The position numbers were made by a program, and so were the translations under genes. The notes beneath the pieces were generated by a model. It made no database searches. It had not been told where the DNA came from and was given only the letters and a program-made list of their open reading frames with translations. DNA of 64,000 nt from G963677185 sp963677185 (GTDB lineage: Bacteria > Bacillota > Syntrophomonadia > Syntrophomonadales > Syntrophomonadaceae). Each line of letters begins with the position of its first letter. Positions within the stretch are counted from its first letter, which is position 1. Of the stretch, positions 17,142-25,006 are shown piece after piece. The stretch spans positions 62,001-126,000 of the forward strand of contig OY781889.1 of the NCBI GenBank assembly GCA_963677185.1, written 5' to 3'.

Positions 17142-17996
17142 TTAGACATCATCTTTCCTGTCGACTAGCTTGATAAACGTATCCATAAGCGTTTCTACTT
17201 CAGCGCTTCGATACTGGTCTATCTCCCCTTTGTCAATCGTGGCGTTTAGCAGGGTATCCCAGCCCAGGCATCCCATGAAAGGCAAACCGGCTTCCTCGGC
17301 GGTTTCCCTGCCTTTGCCAGGTCCGAATATCTCAAGTTTTGAACCGCAATCCGGGCAGGATAAATAACTCATATTTTCGAGCAGGCCCAGAATCGGAACA
17401 TTCATGGTCTCCGCCATTTTCAGGGTTTTACGCACCACCATTAAAGCCAGCTCTTGAGGGGATGATACCAGCACAACACCGGTAACCGGCAGGCTCTGCA
17501 GCACTGTAAGGGGAACATCGCCCGTGCCCGGAGGCAGATCTACCAGCAGGTAGTCGAGATCTTCCCAGTGCACTTCTTCATAGAACTGCTTAACCGCTCC
17601 GGCCAGCAAAGGACCGCGCCAGATCACGGGATCGTCTTCTTCAGGCAAGAAAAAGTTAACCGAAATGAGCTTAATGCCCAACTGGCTCCGGGGCGGGATC
17701 ATTCCGTAGGGGGAATTCATAACCTTGATTGATTTCATCCCAAATGCTTTGGCCTGACTGGGGCCGGTAATGTCGGCATCCAAGACTCCCACCTTAAATC
17801 CTTCACGCGCCAGGCCACAGGCCAAAAGCGCCGTAACAGTTGATTTGCCCACTCCGCCCTTGCCGCTCATCACCCCCACTACTTTTTGGATGTTGTTCAG
17901 CGAACCCAGCAGTGCCTTTTCATTCGCCTGTGGTGACAGATCTCTTTCTTGAATAATCTGAGCTTGTTGTTTTACAAGGTTCTTCTTTGCTGTCAT
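17142..17996 (-). CDS. Mrp/NBP35-type Fe-S carrier ATPase
   Basis: 284 aa. Deviant Walker A SGKGGVGKSTVTALLA, Walker B-like DYLLVDLPPGTGDVPLT, and the cluster-binding CxxC in YLSCPDCGSK. Proteins of this ApbC/Mrp group bind and transfer 4Fe-4S clusters. It is the last gene in a run of MinD-like ATPases and NifX-like proteins, a combination recurrent in anaerobes. A terminator follows. Start ATG with an AAGGAGACGG-type sequence upstream. Confidence 0.9.
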   Translation of the reverse strand: MTAKKNLVKQQAQIIQERDLSPQANEKALLGSLNNIQKVVGVMSGKGGVGKSTVTALLACGLAREGFKVGVLDADITGPSQAKAFGMKSIKVMNSPYGMIPPRSQLGIKLISVNFFLPEEDDPVIWRGPLLAGAVKQFYEEVHWEDLDYLLVDLPPGTGDVPLTVLQSLPVTGVVLVSSPQELALMVVRKTLKMAETMNVPILGLLENMSYLSCPDCGSKLEIFGPGKGRETAEEAGLPFMGCLGWDTLLNATIDKGEIDQYRSAEVETLMDTFIKLVDRKDDV

Positions 17997-18026
17997 TTTG
18001 CCGTCTCCTTATTTAAGCTGTTATTG

Positions 18027-18884
18027 TTATATTGATGCATGTATTTTGATCGCCTGCCAGACTGGTTCGTATAAGCTTGCCAGCGCCGAGTTGGCTGCCG
18101 GTATATCGGCTACTGCTATAGAATTGGCGATAGCCTCGCTAAATGGAATCCTGCCCGCAAGAGGCAGCTTGTTCTCCCTGGCCCATTTTTCGATTAGCTC
18201 GGTATATCCAGGATTAAGATCCCACTTGTTAATCACAATCACTGCCGGAACCTGCCTGCTGCACAACAACTGCCAGAGTCTCTGCAGGTCGTCGAAGGCC
18301 GACAGGCCTGGTTCAGTCACTATAACTACCAGGCTGGCACTGGTAAGGGATGCAATCACACTGCAGCCAATCCCCGGCGGTCCATCGCTAATCAGAATTT
18401 GAATCCCGCTTTCAGCCGCAAAGCTTCGAGCCTGGTCCTTGAGCCGGGAAACCACCTTGCCCGAATTCCCGCTTCCGGCTCTGATGTTGGCATGAAAATG
18501 CCCGGCCTGAATCGAACCGCTGGATTGAAACATGTCCCCGACAGTTCTAGGAACCAGGCTTACTGCCTGAACCGGGCAAATGTGAAAACACAAGCCACAG
18601 CCTTCACAAGCCAGATCCTTCACTATGAGTTCTTCAATAGCTTCAAATCGGCACAGATTTTGGCACAAACGGCACTCTACACATTGATTCAGGTCAATTC
18701 GGGCCAGTTGACCTGTAGAGATTGACTCTACCTTCTGAGGGCGAAGCTTGAAAAGCATATGCATATTGGAAGCTTCAACGTCATAATCGCAGGTAATGCA
18801 ATCGCCTTGCAAGAAGGCACAGGAAGCACTCATAGAGGTTTTCCCGGTTCCGCCCTTGCCGCTTAAAAAAACAATCTCGTTCAT
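18027..18884 (-). CDS. MinD-like ATPase with inserted ferredoxin domain (copy 1)
   Basis: 285 aa. P-loop LSGKGGTGKTSMSA, with a ferredoxin insertion CVECRLCQNLCRFEAI and CEGCGLCFHICPVQAV (two 4Fe-4S clusters), then SDGPPGIGCSVIAS and INKWDLNP. This is the ParA/MinD subgroup with two 4Fe-4S clusters, usually paired in tandem and next to NifX-like and DUF134/DUF5320 proteins. Role likely in metallocluster handling, not proven. Its start overlaps the stop of the next paralog (ATGA), so the pair is coupled. Confidence 0.9.
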   Translation of the reverse strand: MNEIVFLSGKGGTGKTSMSASCAFLQGDCITCDYDVEASNMHMLFKLRPQKVESISTGQLARIDLNQCVECRLCQNLCRFEAIEELIVKDLACEGCGLCFHICPVQAVSLVPRTVGDMFQSSGSIQAGHFHANIRAGSGNSGKVVSRLKDQARSFAAESGIQILISDGPPGIGCSVIASLTSASLVVIVTEPGLSAFDDLQRLWQLLCSRQVPAVIVINKWDLNPGYTELIEKWARENKLPLAGRIPFSEAIANSIAVADIPAANSALASLYEPVWQAIKIHASI

Positions 18885-19726
18885 AACACACTCACCTGCA
18901 GTTCATCCAGCATACCTTCTAAAATATCGCTCATTTCAGGCATGGCTTGAAACGGATGCTTGCCCTCAGCGTATGCCGAAGCCAGCGCTCGGCTGAAGGG
19001 AATGCGAGCCAGCACCGGTACACGATACTGGGCTGAAAGGTTCTCAATGCCAGCGTCTGATCCGCGCCAGCGGTTTATGATAATGCCTGCGGGAATACCC
19101 AGAAGTTCAACCGCATCCAGCGCCAGTCTGAGATCATGACCCCCGAAAGGAGTGGGTTCAGTTACCAGCAGGCAGTAATCAGCTCCGCGAATCGCCTCCA
19201 GAGTGCCGCAGCCGGTTCCAGGAGGGCAATCCACAATTATGTGCTCGCACTCCTTAACATAGGCGGCTTTTTTAACCGCTTTGATTAGCGGCGGGCTCTG
19301 CGCTTCTCCTACTACCAGGCATCCAGCAACCAGCCGGGTTCCGCAAGCCAGCAGATGCTCTTCAATACTGCCGATATGATGCCTGCCTTCCTTTATAGCC
19401 AGCTGTGGGCAGATATAATAACAACTGGCACAACTATGGCAGAGTTCTGGGAATACCATAACCTCTCCGGGCATGACAACCATGGCGTTGAAAGCACATA
19501 TTTCTGAACAGATGCCGCAGAAGGTGCATTTGGTATACTCAATAACCGGCACCATTCGGTTTACATACTGGCGTTCTTCCAGGCTCTTAATGAAATACAG
19601 TCCGGCATTGGGTTCTTCCACATCCAGGTCGGCGAGAATTGCGCCCTGCCCCAGGATTTCAGCAAGGCTTACAGCTACCATAGTCTTGCCTGTCCCGCCT
19701 TTGCCACTGGCGACCGCTATTTTCAT
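18881..19726 (-). CDS. MinD-like ATPase with inserted ferredoxin domain (copy 2)
   Basis: 281 aa from ATG 19726 (GAGGGG upstream; earlier ATG codons lack a site). P-loop ASGKGGTGKTMVAVSLAE, cluster motifs CTFCGICSEICAF and CHSCASCYYICP, then VDCPPGTGCGTLEA and INRWRGSD. Paralogous to the gene just downstream, with which it overlaps by 4 bases. The two probably form a heterodimer, as proposed for tandem copies of this family. Upstream neighbours are NifX-like proteins. Confidence 0.9.
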   Translation of the reverse strand: MKIAVASGKGGTGKTMVAVSLAEILGQGAILADLDVEEPNAGLYFIKSLEERQYVNRMVPVIEYTKCTFCGICSEICAFNAMVVMPGEVMVFPELCHSCASCYYICPQLAIKEGRHHIGSIEEHLLACGTRLVAGCLVVGEAQSPPLIKAVKKAAYVKECEHIIVDCPPGTGCGTLEAIRGADYCLLVTEPTPFGGHDLRLALDAVELLGIPAGIIINRWRGSDAGIENLSAQYRVPVLARIPFSRALASAYAEGKHPFQAMPEMSDILEGMLDELQVSVL

Positions 19727-19730
19727 ATTG

Positions 19731-20090
19731 TTACCCCTCGTGATGACACCCTTCCCCATGCTCATGGTCATGTCCGGCACAAAACTCGCCTTTGCTGCTC
19801 AACTGGCTGGCATTGTATAATCTGACTGCTTCAACGATCGTGGAGTCAATCCCTACAAACACCTTGATTCCATGAGCTTCGAAAAGCTGCCTGGCTCGTT
19901 CGCCCATTCCGCCTGCTATTACAACATTTGCACCATTCTCCTTGAGATATCCGGGCAGCATGCCCGGCTGGTGTTCGGGACTTGCTAATTGTTTGTAATC
20001 ATGGGTATCTGTGTTGTACATGGTGAACATCTCACAGTGGCCAAAATGCTGGGCCACTCGCATTCCCTCTGATGCAATTGCTACTATCAT
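19731..20090 (-). CDS. NifX/NifB-type dinitrogenase FeMo-cofactor-binding domain protein
   Basis: 119 aa. Fold seen in MIVAIASEGMRVAQHFGHCEMFTMY and the conserved GGMGERARQLFEAHGIKVF. A His-rich tail (HDHEHGEGCHHEG) probably binds metal. Start at ATG 20090 with GGAGG 8 bases upstream. Four bases separate it from the following MinD-like gene, consistent with an operon. No nitrogenase genes are in the window, so a nitrogen-fixation role is not implied. Confidence 0.88.
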   Translation of the reverse strand: MIVAIASEGMRVAQHFGHCEMFTMYNTDTHDYKQLASPEHQPGMLPGYLKENGANVVIAGGMGERARQLFEAHGIKVFVGIDSTIVEAVRLYNASQLSSKGEFCAGHDHEHGEGCHHEG

Positions 20091-20177
20091 TTCAATTTCC
20101 TCCATTATTCGATTTAAAAACCAATTCTCTTTGTTAAAAAGCCGCAAGACTATCCATAATTTCACCGATTGCTGGTA

Positions 20178-20930
20178 TCAATTATTGGCGGCTTCCAGCC
20201 TGGGCAATGCACCTGCCGCATATTGAGATACAGCTTCGCCTGCTGTCATTTCATTGGTGCACTGGTATATCTCAACTCCAGCACGCTTGAGTACTGCAAA
20301 GGCTTTGGGGCCAATTTTATTTGTTAGAACAACACCCGATTGCTGACTTAAAACAATCTGCGCAGTTCCGGTTCCGGCGCCGTGCCCCATATCCATGTTA
20401 TTGTTGCTGATTGCCTGCTGAAAGCCTGTTTCGCGATTCCAAATTGCCACATAGGGGCAGCGCCCAAAACGTTCATCCACCCGGCTATCGGCCTGTTCCC
20501 CTGTTGAACATACCGCTATAATATCTTTCATAGTATTCACCTCCCCGTCTGGTTTCGATTGCAACTCGTCAAGAAAAGAGCGCATGCTGCAGTCAACCAC
20601 TGTGTCCAAACGCTTGCCATGGCGCCAGCAATAACCGTTGCCAATACAGAAATCGCCGCCTTCAATCCTGATCTCTTTGCCGTTCAGCAAGGCGTCGGCT
20701 ATTTTTCCGCGGGCTTCACCTAAAACACGCTGGAAGGTGGGGCGCGATACCTGCATCTTCCTGGCACATTCTTCCTGTTCGAGCTTCAGGAAATCCTTGA
20801 GCCGGATGGCCTCCATTTCTTCGACTTTGACAATTACGGTCTCCCTGTGAGTATATCCGCTGCCTTCCGGCCGGAAATTTACAAACGGCGGATAGAAACC
20901 TACAAATCGGCATTTGGCTCCTCGTGGCAT
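20178..20930 (-). CDS. DUF134 DNA-binding protein fused to NifX-like domain
   Basis: 250 aa. Residues 1-~105 are DUF134: MPRGAKCRFVGFYPP, VEEMEAIRLKDFLKLEQEECARKM (given in parts), then a sigma-like helix-turn-helix VSRPTFQRVLGEARGKIADAL. From about residue 130 a NifX-like domain follows (AVCSTGEQADSRVDERFGRCPYV, ending QYAAGALPRLE). DUF134 is a predicted regulator; the fused domain may sense a metal or cluster. AAGGGGG precedes the ATG. Its promoter has the two-site GCATATGC architecture, suggesting autoregulation. A stand-alone DUF134 occurs at 28827. Confidence 0.9.
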   Translation of the reverse strand: MPRGAKCRFVGFYPPFVNFRPEGSGYTHRETVIVKVEEMEAIRLKDFLKLEQEECARKMQVSRPTFQRVLGEARGKIADALLNGKEIRIEGGDFCIGNGYCWRHGKRLDTVVDCSMRSFLDELQSKPDGEVNTMKDIIAVCSTGEQADSRVDERFGRCPYVAIWNRETGFQQAISNNNMDMGHGAGTGTAQIVLSQQSGVVLTNKIGPKAFAVLKRAGVEIYQCTNEMTAGEAVSQYAAGALPRLEAANN

Positions 20931-20949
20931 TTTGAATCCCCCTTAGGTA

Positions 20950-21001
20950 GTGAGCATACGCTCACTATCGATAGATTACAATTATTTTGGGCATATGTCA
21001 A
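20950..21001 (-). promoter_or_regulatory. DUF134-NifX promoter with two GCATATGC-type sites
   Basis: Minus strand: -35 TTGACA (20996-21001), 17-base spacer, -10 TAATCT (20973-20978). Site 1, ACATATGCCC, overlaps the -35. Site 2, GTGAGCGTATGCTCAC (20950-20965), is a near-perfect palindrome over the start region. The two centres are 37 bp apart. Confidence 0.8.
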
Positions 21002-21038
21002 GAACGCCCGGCCTTAATGCAATGGATGCTGCTGCCAT

Positions 21039-21548
21039 TCACTTGCGGTCTTGATTCCCATCAATGAAACGATTGTCGGATAGCTTTTGCCCCACTTCGG
21101 CTCTGCTTGAAGTCATCCACCCCGATGTGGATGCCTCCGGGCAATCAAATGCCGCTATATAAGGCTTGATATCAATTAGCGGGGTGCCATCCAGCATATC
21201 AACTCCCCGAATCTGCAGCCGATTGCCTTCAACCGCCAGCAATTCAACTATCGATAAACCCAGACACGAAGGCCTGACCGGCGAGCGAGTTGCAAAAACA
21301 CCATGCGGCACAGTATCCATGAAAGGCACTACCGTCAGGCTGGTATTGACCACTTTATGCAGGTGGTAGATCAGGTAGATGTGGCTGAAGCCATCCAGAT
21401 CTTTCAAGCCTTCAGCCAGGTCGGGACGAACAATGACCTCACCGGTAATGCCGCTGCCGCCCACTGGTTGGACCGGCATTCCTTCGAGTTCTAAATGCGG
21501 TGTACGAATAATTCCAATACAGGCTGTTGAATAAATGCTTGTTTCCAT
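21039..21548 (-). CDS. trmO: tRNA (N6-threonylcarbamoyladenosine37-N6)-methyltransferase TrmO
   Basis: 169 aa, TsaA/TrmO beta-barrel family, which methylates t6A37 in tRNA using SAM. Motifs: DGFSHIYLIYHLHK, GVFATRSPVRPSCLGLSIVELL (in parts), GVDMLDGTPLIDIKPYI. Start at ATG 21548 with GGAG upstream; an ATG 60 bases earlier lacks a site. In anaerobes TsaA-like proteins sometimes accompany molybdenum-cofactor or methyl-transfer genes, so another role is possible. Confidence 0.85.
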   Translation of the reverse strand: METSIYSTACIGIIRTPHLELEGMPVQPVGGSGITGEVIVRPDLAEGLKDLDGFSHIYLIYHLHKVVNTSLTVVPFMDTVPHGVFATRSPVRPSCLGLSIVELLAVEGNRLQIRGVDMLDGTPLIDIKPYIAAFDCPEASTSGWMTSSRAEVGQKLSDNRFIDGNQDRK

Positions 21549-21686
21549 TCTGTTACTCCGAATATATTTCTTTATTAATTCTCTTAATAGACAATTCGAA
21601 CCAGGCACAATGCCTAAATCAGCAGCTTATAATATCCATAGCGCTGATCCTGTTGCCCTGAAACAACGGCTTTCAGGTGCAGACGC

Positions 21687-23024
21687 TTATCTGTTGCTGC
21701 GCCTCCAGATCTTCATTTCCTGCGCGGCCTTAATAAGGTCATCGCGAAAATCTGGGTGAGCCAGGCCGATCAATCCTTCGGCCCGTTCCCAGGTGGTCTT
21801 GCCCTTGAGATTGAGCTTGCCAAATTCAGAGACTACCCAGTGAGCACAGGTCCGGGAATCGGTAACTATGCTGCCCGGAGCGAGGGTCGGCACAATGCGG
21901 GACTTCGACTGACTGCCCTTGCTGTAAGAAGATGACAGGCAGACGAAACTCTTGCCCCCCCGGGATGCGTAAGCACCCAGTACGAAATCCAATTGACCGC
22001 CAGTGCCGCTAATATGTTTAGTTCCTGACGATTCGGAATTTACCTGGCCGAAAAGATCGACTTCAACCGCGTTGTTGATGGAGATCATGTTGTCAATGCA
22101 GGCAATTCGGCGGGGGTCATTGGTGTAATCAACCGGGCAGGAGCAAACCTGCGGGTTGTCATCAAGGAATTCATACATCCTGCGGGTGCCGGCTCCAAAG
22201 GTGAAGGTCTGGCGGTAGAGGTCGAAAGGCTTATTGGCGCCGGTAATTTTGCCCGCCTCTGTCATATCAACAAAAGAATCTACATACATTTCAGTATGCA
22301 CTCCCAGGTCCTTCAGGTCTGAATTAGCAATCATTACACCGACCGCATTGGGCATGCCGCCGATGCCCAGTTGAAGGCATGCGCCGTTCGGAATTTCCTC
22401 CACGATAAGATGGGCCACTTTTTCATCCAGGTCAGATGGCGGAGTTGAGCCCATTTCTGGAAGCGGCGGATTATCGGTTTCAACAACGAAATCAACCTTC
22501 GATACGTGAATGCACTCCTGGTAACCACCCAGGCAGCGCGGCAGACTGGTGTTGACCTCGACTACTTTAACCCTGGATCTTTCAAAAATAGCTAACTGGT
22601 GAGATGTGCTGGGCCCAAAATTAAAAAAGCCATGCTTATCCATGGGAGTCACCTGGCATACAGCTACATCAATGGGATCTATATTCTCGCGGTAGTAGCG
22701 GGGAACCTCAGAATAACGGATAGGTCCGTACCAGGCACAGCCCATATCGCTTACCTTGCGATCCAATCCGGAATAATGCCAGGTATTCCAGGAAAAATGC
22801 TCCGCCGGATGCTCAATTTTAAATATCTCCGGCATTCTCAGCAGACAGCCGCCCCGGACCTTAACCCCTTTTAATTCATCGGCCCTTGCAGCCAGAGCCT
22901 TATCGACCGCATAGCTGTGGCAGGCACACCAGCCATAATCCACCCAGTCATCATCCATTACCATGTTGGCAACATCCGCGGCACTCTTAAGCTTGCTCCG
23001 GTACAACCTCATATGGTCTGACAT
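21687..23024 (-). CDS. Acetyl-CoA hydrolase/transferase family CoA-transferase (butyryl/4-hydroxybutyrate type), copy 1
   Basis: 445 aa. Family motifs LQLGIGGMPNAVGVMIANS, GQVNSES and ISGTGGQLDFV. These enzymes move CoA between acetate and a short-chain acyl such as butyrate or 4-hydroxybutyrate, giving energy-conserving fermentation end steps. Closely similar over its full length to the copy at 58748. The start chosen is ATG 23024 (AAAGGAG 8 bases upstream). Its upstream region carries the GCATATGC-type promoter (23201-23247), unlike the second copy, which has a sigma-54 promoter. Exact acyl specificity cannot be read from sequence. Confidence 0.9.
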   Translation of the reverse strand: MSDHMRLYRSKLKSAADVANMVMDDDWVDYGWCACHSYAVDKALAARADELKGVKVRGGCLLRMPEIFKIEHPAEHFSWNTWHYSGLDRKVSDMGCAWYGPIRYSEVPRYYRENIDPIDVAVCQVTPMDKHGFFNFGPSTSHQLAIFERSRVKVVEVNTSLPRCLGGYQECIHVSKVDFVVETDNPPLPEMGSTPPSDLDEKVAHLIVEEIPNGACLQLGIGGMPNAVGVMIANSDLKDLGVHTEMYVDSFVDMTEAGKITGANKPFDLYRQTFTFGAGTRRMYEFLDDNPQVCSCPVDYTNDPRRIACIDNMISINNAVEVDLFGQVNSESSGTKHISGTGGQLDFVLGAYASRGGKSFVCLSSSYSKGSQSKSRIVPTLAPGSIVTDSRTCAHWVVSEFGKLNLKGKTTWERAEGLIGLAHPDFRDDLIKAAQEMKIWRRSNR

Positions 23025-23200
23025 TTGCATAACTCCTTTTCCTTTTTTATTCAGTACTTCAATTCCTGATGAGGTTCAATAAGAAATTATCGCTCCATAT
23101 ACATAATTCGTCTGCTTCAGGTCATTGTATTGCCTTTTATTTTCCAACTGTCCGGTACTTGCTTGTTCCGTGTTATCCACATTGCATATTGTTTTATGGG

Positions 23201-23247
23201 CATATGCTCCTCGATTTTCAGTTTACAATCGTTTCGGCTTATGTCAA
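23201..23247 (-). promoter_or_regulatory. CoA-transferase promoter with two-site GCATATGC architecture
   Basis: Minus strand: -35 TTGACA (23242-23247), 16-base spacer, -10 TAAACT (23220-23225). Site 1 overlaps the -35 (CATAAG); site 2 is AGCATATGCCC around 23201-23206. Centres are 37 bp apart. The leader to the ATG is about 190 bases. It is part of a 110-bp block duplicated at 23866-23975. Confidence 0.7.
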
Positions 23248-23359
23248 GAATCGTATGTCTTGGCTGATAATGCATAGACTAATGTCTGATATTCTTCAGT
23301 CGGGCTGGTTGTTACCCGGTCACGTGTCATTTATTGTAGAGGAAAATTAGGTTAAAGAA

Positions 23360-23406
23360 CAACATGGGTTTCAGTGATGTACACGAAACCCATGTTGAAT
23401 TTTTTT
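23360..23406 (+). terminator. Strong terminator with no gene in front of it
   Basis: Perfect 13-bp stem caacatgggtttc / gaaacccatgttg (23360-23372 and 23385-23397), then a T run on the plus strand. No plus-strand gene precedes it, so it may end an unannotated small RNA or antisense transcript. Confidence 0.75.
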
Positions 23407-23455
23407 ATACTAATCTTGAGTGCGAAGTAGCCTCCAGATATGGCCTTATTCAAGG

Positions 23456-23665
23456 TTAGGGGCAAATTATGACTCCATCGTGGAGCAAGGTAACTATCAG
23501 CTCTTCAAAGTCGTAGTCTCCATTGGAAAAGTCGAAATAGACATCTACCCACTTCTTGTTTTCAGAAAGCACTACTTTGCTCCTCAAATCAACGGGAATT
23601 TGTACTTTCCAATTGTCATCGACTTCAAGCTTCCGATAGTTATTACCCGGTTCTGTGCAGTTCAT
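23456..23665 (-). CDS. 69-aa protein of unknown function
   Basis: MNCTEPGNNYRKLEVDDNW... is acidic and aromatic, with predicted beta strands (WKVQIPVDLRSKVVL, KKWVDVYFDFSNGDYDF). A good ribosome site (GGGAGGG) precedes the ATG. No family recognised. It is preceded at about 260 bases by a promoter of the GCATATGC type, with conserved leader, which supports it being a real transcribed gene in the same regulon as the CoA-transferase. Confidence 0.6.
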   Translation of the reverse strand: MNCTEPGNNYRKLEVDDNWKVQIPVDLRSKVVLSENKKWVDVYFDFSNGDYDFEELIVTLLHDGVIICP

Positions 23666-23919
23666 GAGTAACCCTCCCTTTCAGGCAAACCAAATCCACA
23701 AATCTGACTGTTATCAAAATGCATTGGTTTTATCAATGATTATCGCCACCCCCTTCTGACCTCATTCTGTATAAGATCAGCCTCAAGGTACAACCAATAA
23801 AAGCCCTGCCGGATATGGGTTAAAATTAAGCTACCCCCTCTGTTTCCGCTTTCTATGGAACATCGTTCCAACTGTCAGGAATCTGCTTGTTCTGTCGCAT
23901 CCACGCTGCGCATTGTTTT

Positions 23920-23971
23920 GTGGGCATATGCTCACTTACTTTAGTCTACAATCGTTTCGGGCACATGTCAA
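23920..23971 (-). promoter_or_regulatory. Third two-site GCATATGC promoter
   Basis: Minus strand: -35 TTGACA (23966-23971), 17-base spacer, -10 TAGACT (23943-23948). Site 1 is ACATGTGCCC at the -35; site 2 is GTGAGCATATGCCCAC (23920-23935). Centres are 37 bp apart. It reads toward the 69-aa gene. Confidence 0.75.
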
Positions 23972-24000
23972 GAATCACAACGCTATCCGATAATAAAAGA

Positions 24001-24027
24001 CGGAGGCATCAAATACAAATACCTCCG
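24001..24027 (-). terminator. Terminator of the peroxiredoxin gene
   Basis: Minus strand stem CGGAGG / CCTCCG with a 15-base loop, followed by TCTTTTATT. It starts 42 bases past the peroxiredoxin stop. Confidence 0.7.
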
Positions 24028-24068
24028 CGTAAATTGTCTTATTCTATTGTTAGGAGCAGGACTTCAAA

Positions 24069-24782
24069 TTAGTCAAAAGCTTGACTGACCTTCCAAACTT
24101 TCCATACGTTGCCAACAAGATCAGGACCTGGTTTCAACGTTTCTTTGCCGGGCTTCCATCCCGAAGGTGTCGCTTCGGTGCCTTCCGAGGCGCGCACTAG
24201 TTGGAAAGCCTGCAGTTGGCGGATGGATTCCATAACATTTCTACCCACCGGCGGAGTCAGCACTTCAAAGCCCTGAATATTGCCATCAGGGTCAATTATG
24301 AACCGGCCCCGCGTTTCTACCCCGCTATCCTCGTCATAAATACCATACAATTTTCCGATGCTTCCATCCTGATCGGACAACATGGGGAAGGGCACATCCT
24401 TGTCTATCATCTTGGAGAGTTCATAATCATTCCACATTTTATGAACAAAAACACTGTCCACACTGCAGGAGAGTACTTCAACACCCATGGCCTGTAACTC
24501 CGCATGCTTTTCAGCAACTGCTGAAATTTCGGTCGCTCATACAAATGTGAAGTCTCCAGGATAGAAACATAGCAAAACCCATTTTCCTTTAAACTCTGAA
24601 AGATTGTAGTTCGCAAACTTGCCCTGGAAATATGCCGGGGCAGCAAAATCCGGAGCTGGCTTCCCCACTTTCACCATAGACGGAATCGCCTCCTTTACCA
24701 TAGATTCCTGGTTAACAACTGTAGCGGCGGGAGTCTTTTTCAGTAATGGCCTCTGACATCCGGGTTTAAATTCTTCTGGCAT
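24069..24782 (-). CDS. prxU: Selenocysteine peroxiredoxin (PrxU)
   Basis: 237 aa with TGA at 24537-24539 read as Sec (residue 82). The context FYPGDFTFV-U-ATEI is the canonical peroxidatic site FYPxDFTFVCPTE with Sec in place of Cys. Reading frame and homology continue across it (AVAEKHAELQAMGVEVL, SCSVDSVFVHKMW). Such PrxU proteins are known in amino-acid-fermenting clostridia. The C-terminal resolving motif (normally VCPAxWxPG) reads EATPSGWKPG, so the resolving Cys is missing. Reduces peroxides in the cytoplasm. Has its own promoter, a SECIS-like hairpin and a terminator, so it is monocistronic. Unaware annotation splits it into two ORFs. Confidence 0.93.
24509..24526 (-). promoter_or_regulatory. 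Putative SECIS element of the peroxiredoxin
   Basis: Perfect 7-bp stem TTTCAGC / GCTGAAA with loop AGTT (contains G). The loop begins 17 bases after the TGA, within the usual bacterial SECIS distance. Confidence 0.8.
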
Positions 24783-24807
24783 TGATCAAGCCTCCTTCCA
24801 TAAGACA

Positions 24808-24836
24808 ATTATAACCATTTGTAATAGTCATAACAA
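24808..24836 (-). promoter_or_regulatory. Peroxiredoxin promoter
   Basis: Minus strand: -35 TTGTTA (24831-24836), 17-base spacer, -10 TATAAT (24808-24813). The following TTATAATTGTCTTAT is weakly PerR-box-like. RBS AAGGAGG sits before the ATG. Confidence 0.6.
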
Positions 24837-25006
24837 TCATTAGCGCACGCATAATCCTGCATATAGCCTGCGTTCATGCCATCTATAACTTTCAACAGAT
24901 TGCTTTAAACAGACCTACTATAGTACACACAGATGCATATGCCTTGACACCCGGATACATTCCAGAAAGCTTACGCTACTATGGGCATATTCCTTAACAG
25001 CAATCT

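Noticed and set aside
19731..20930. NifX-like proteins as evidence for nitrogen fixation
   Set aside because: This fold is common in non-fixing anaerobes next to MinD-like ATPases; no nifHDK is present.
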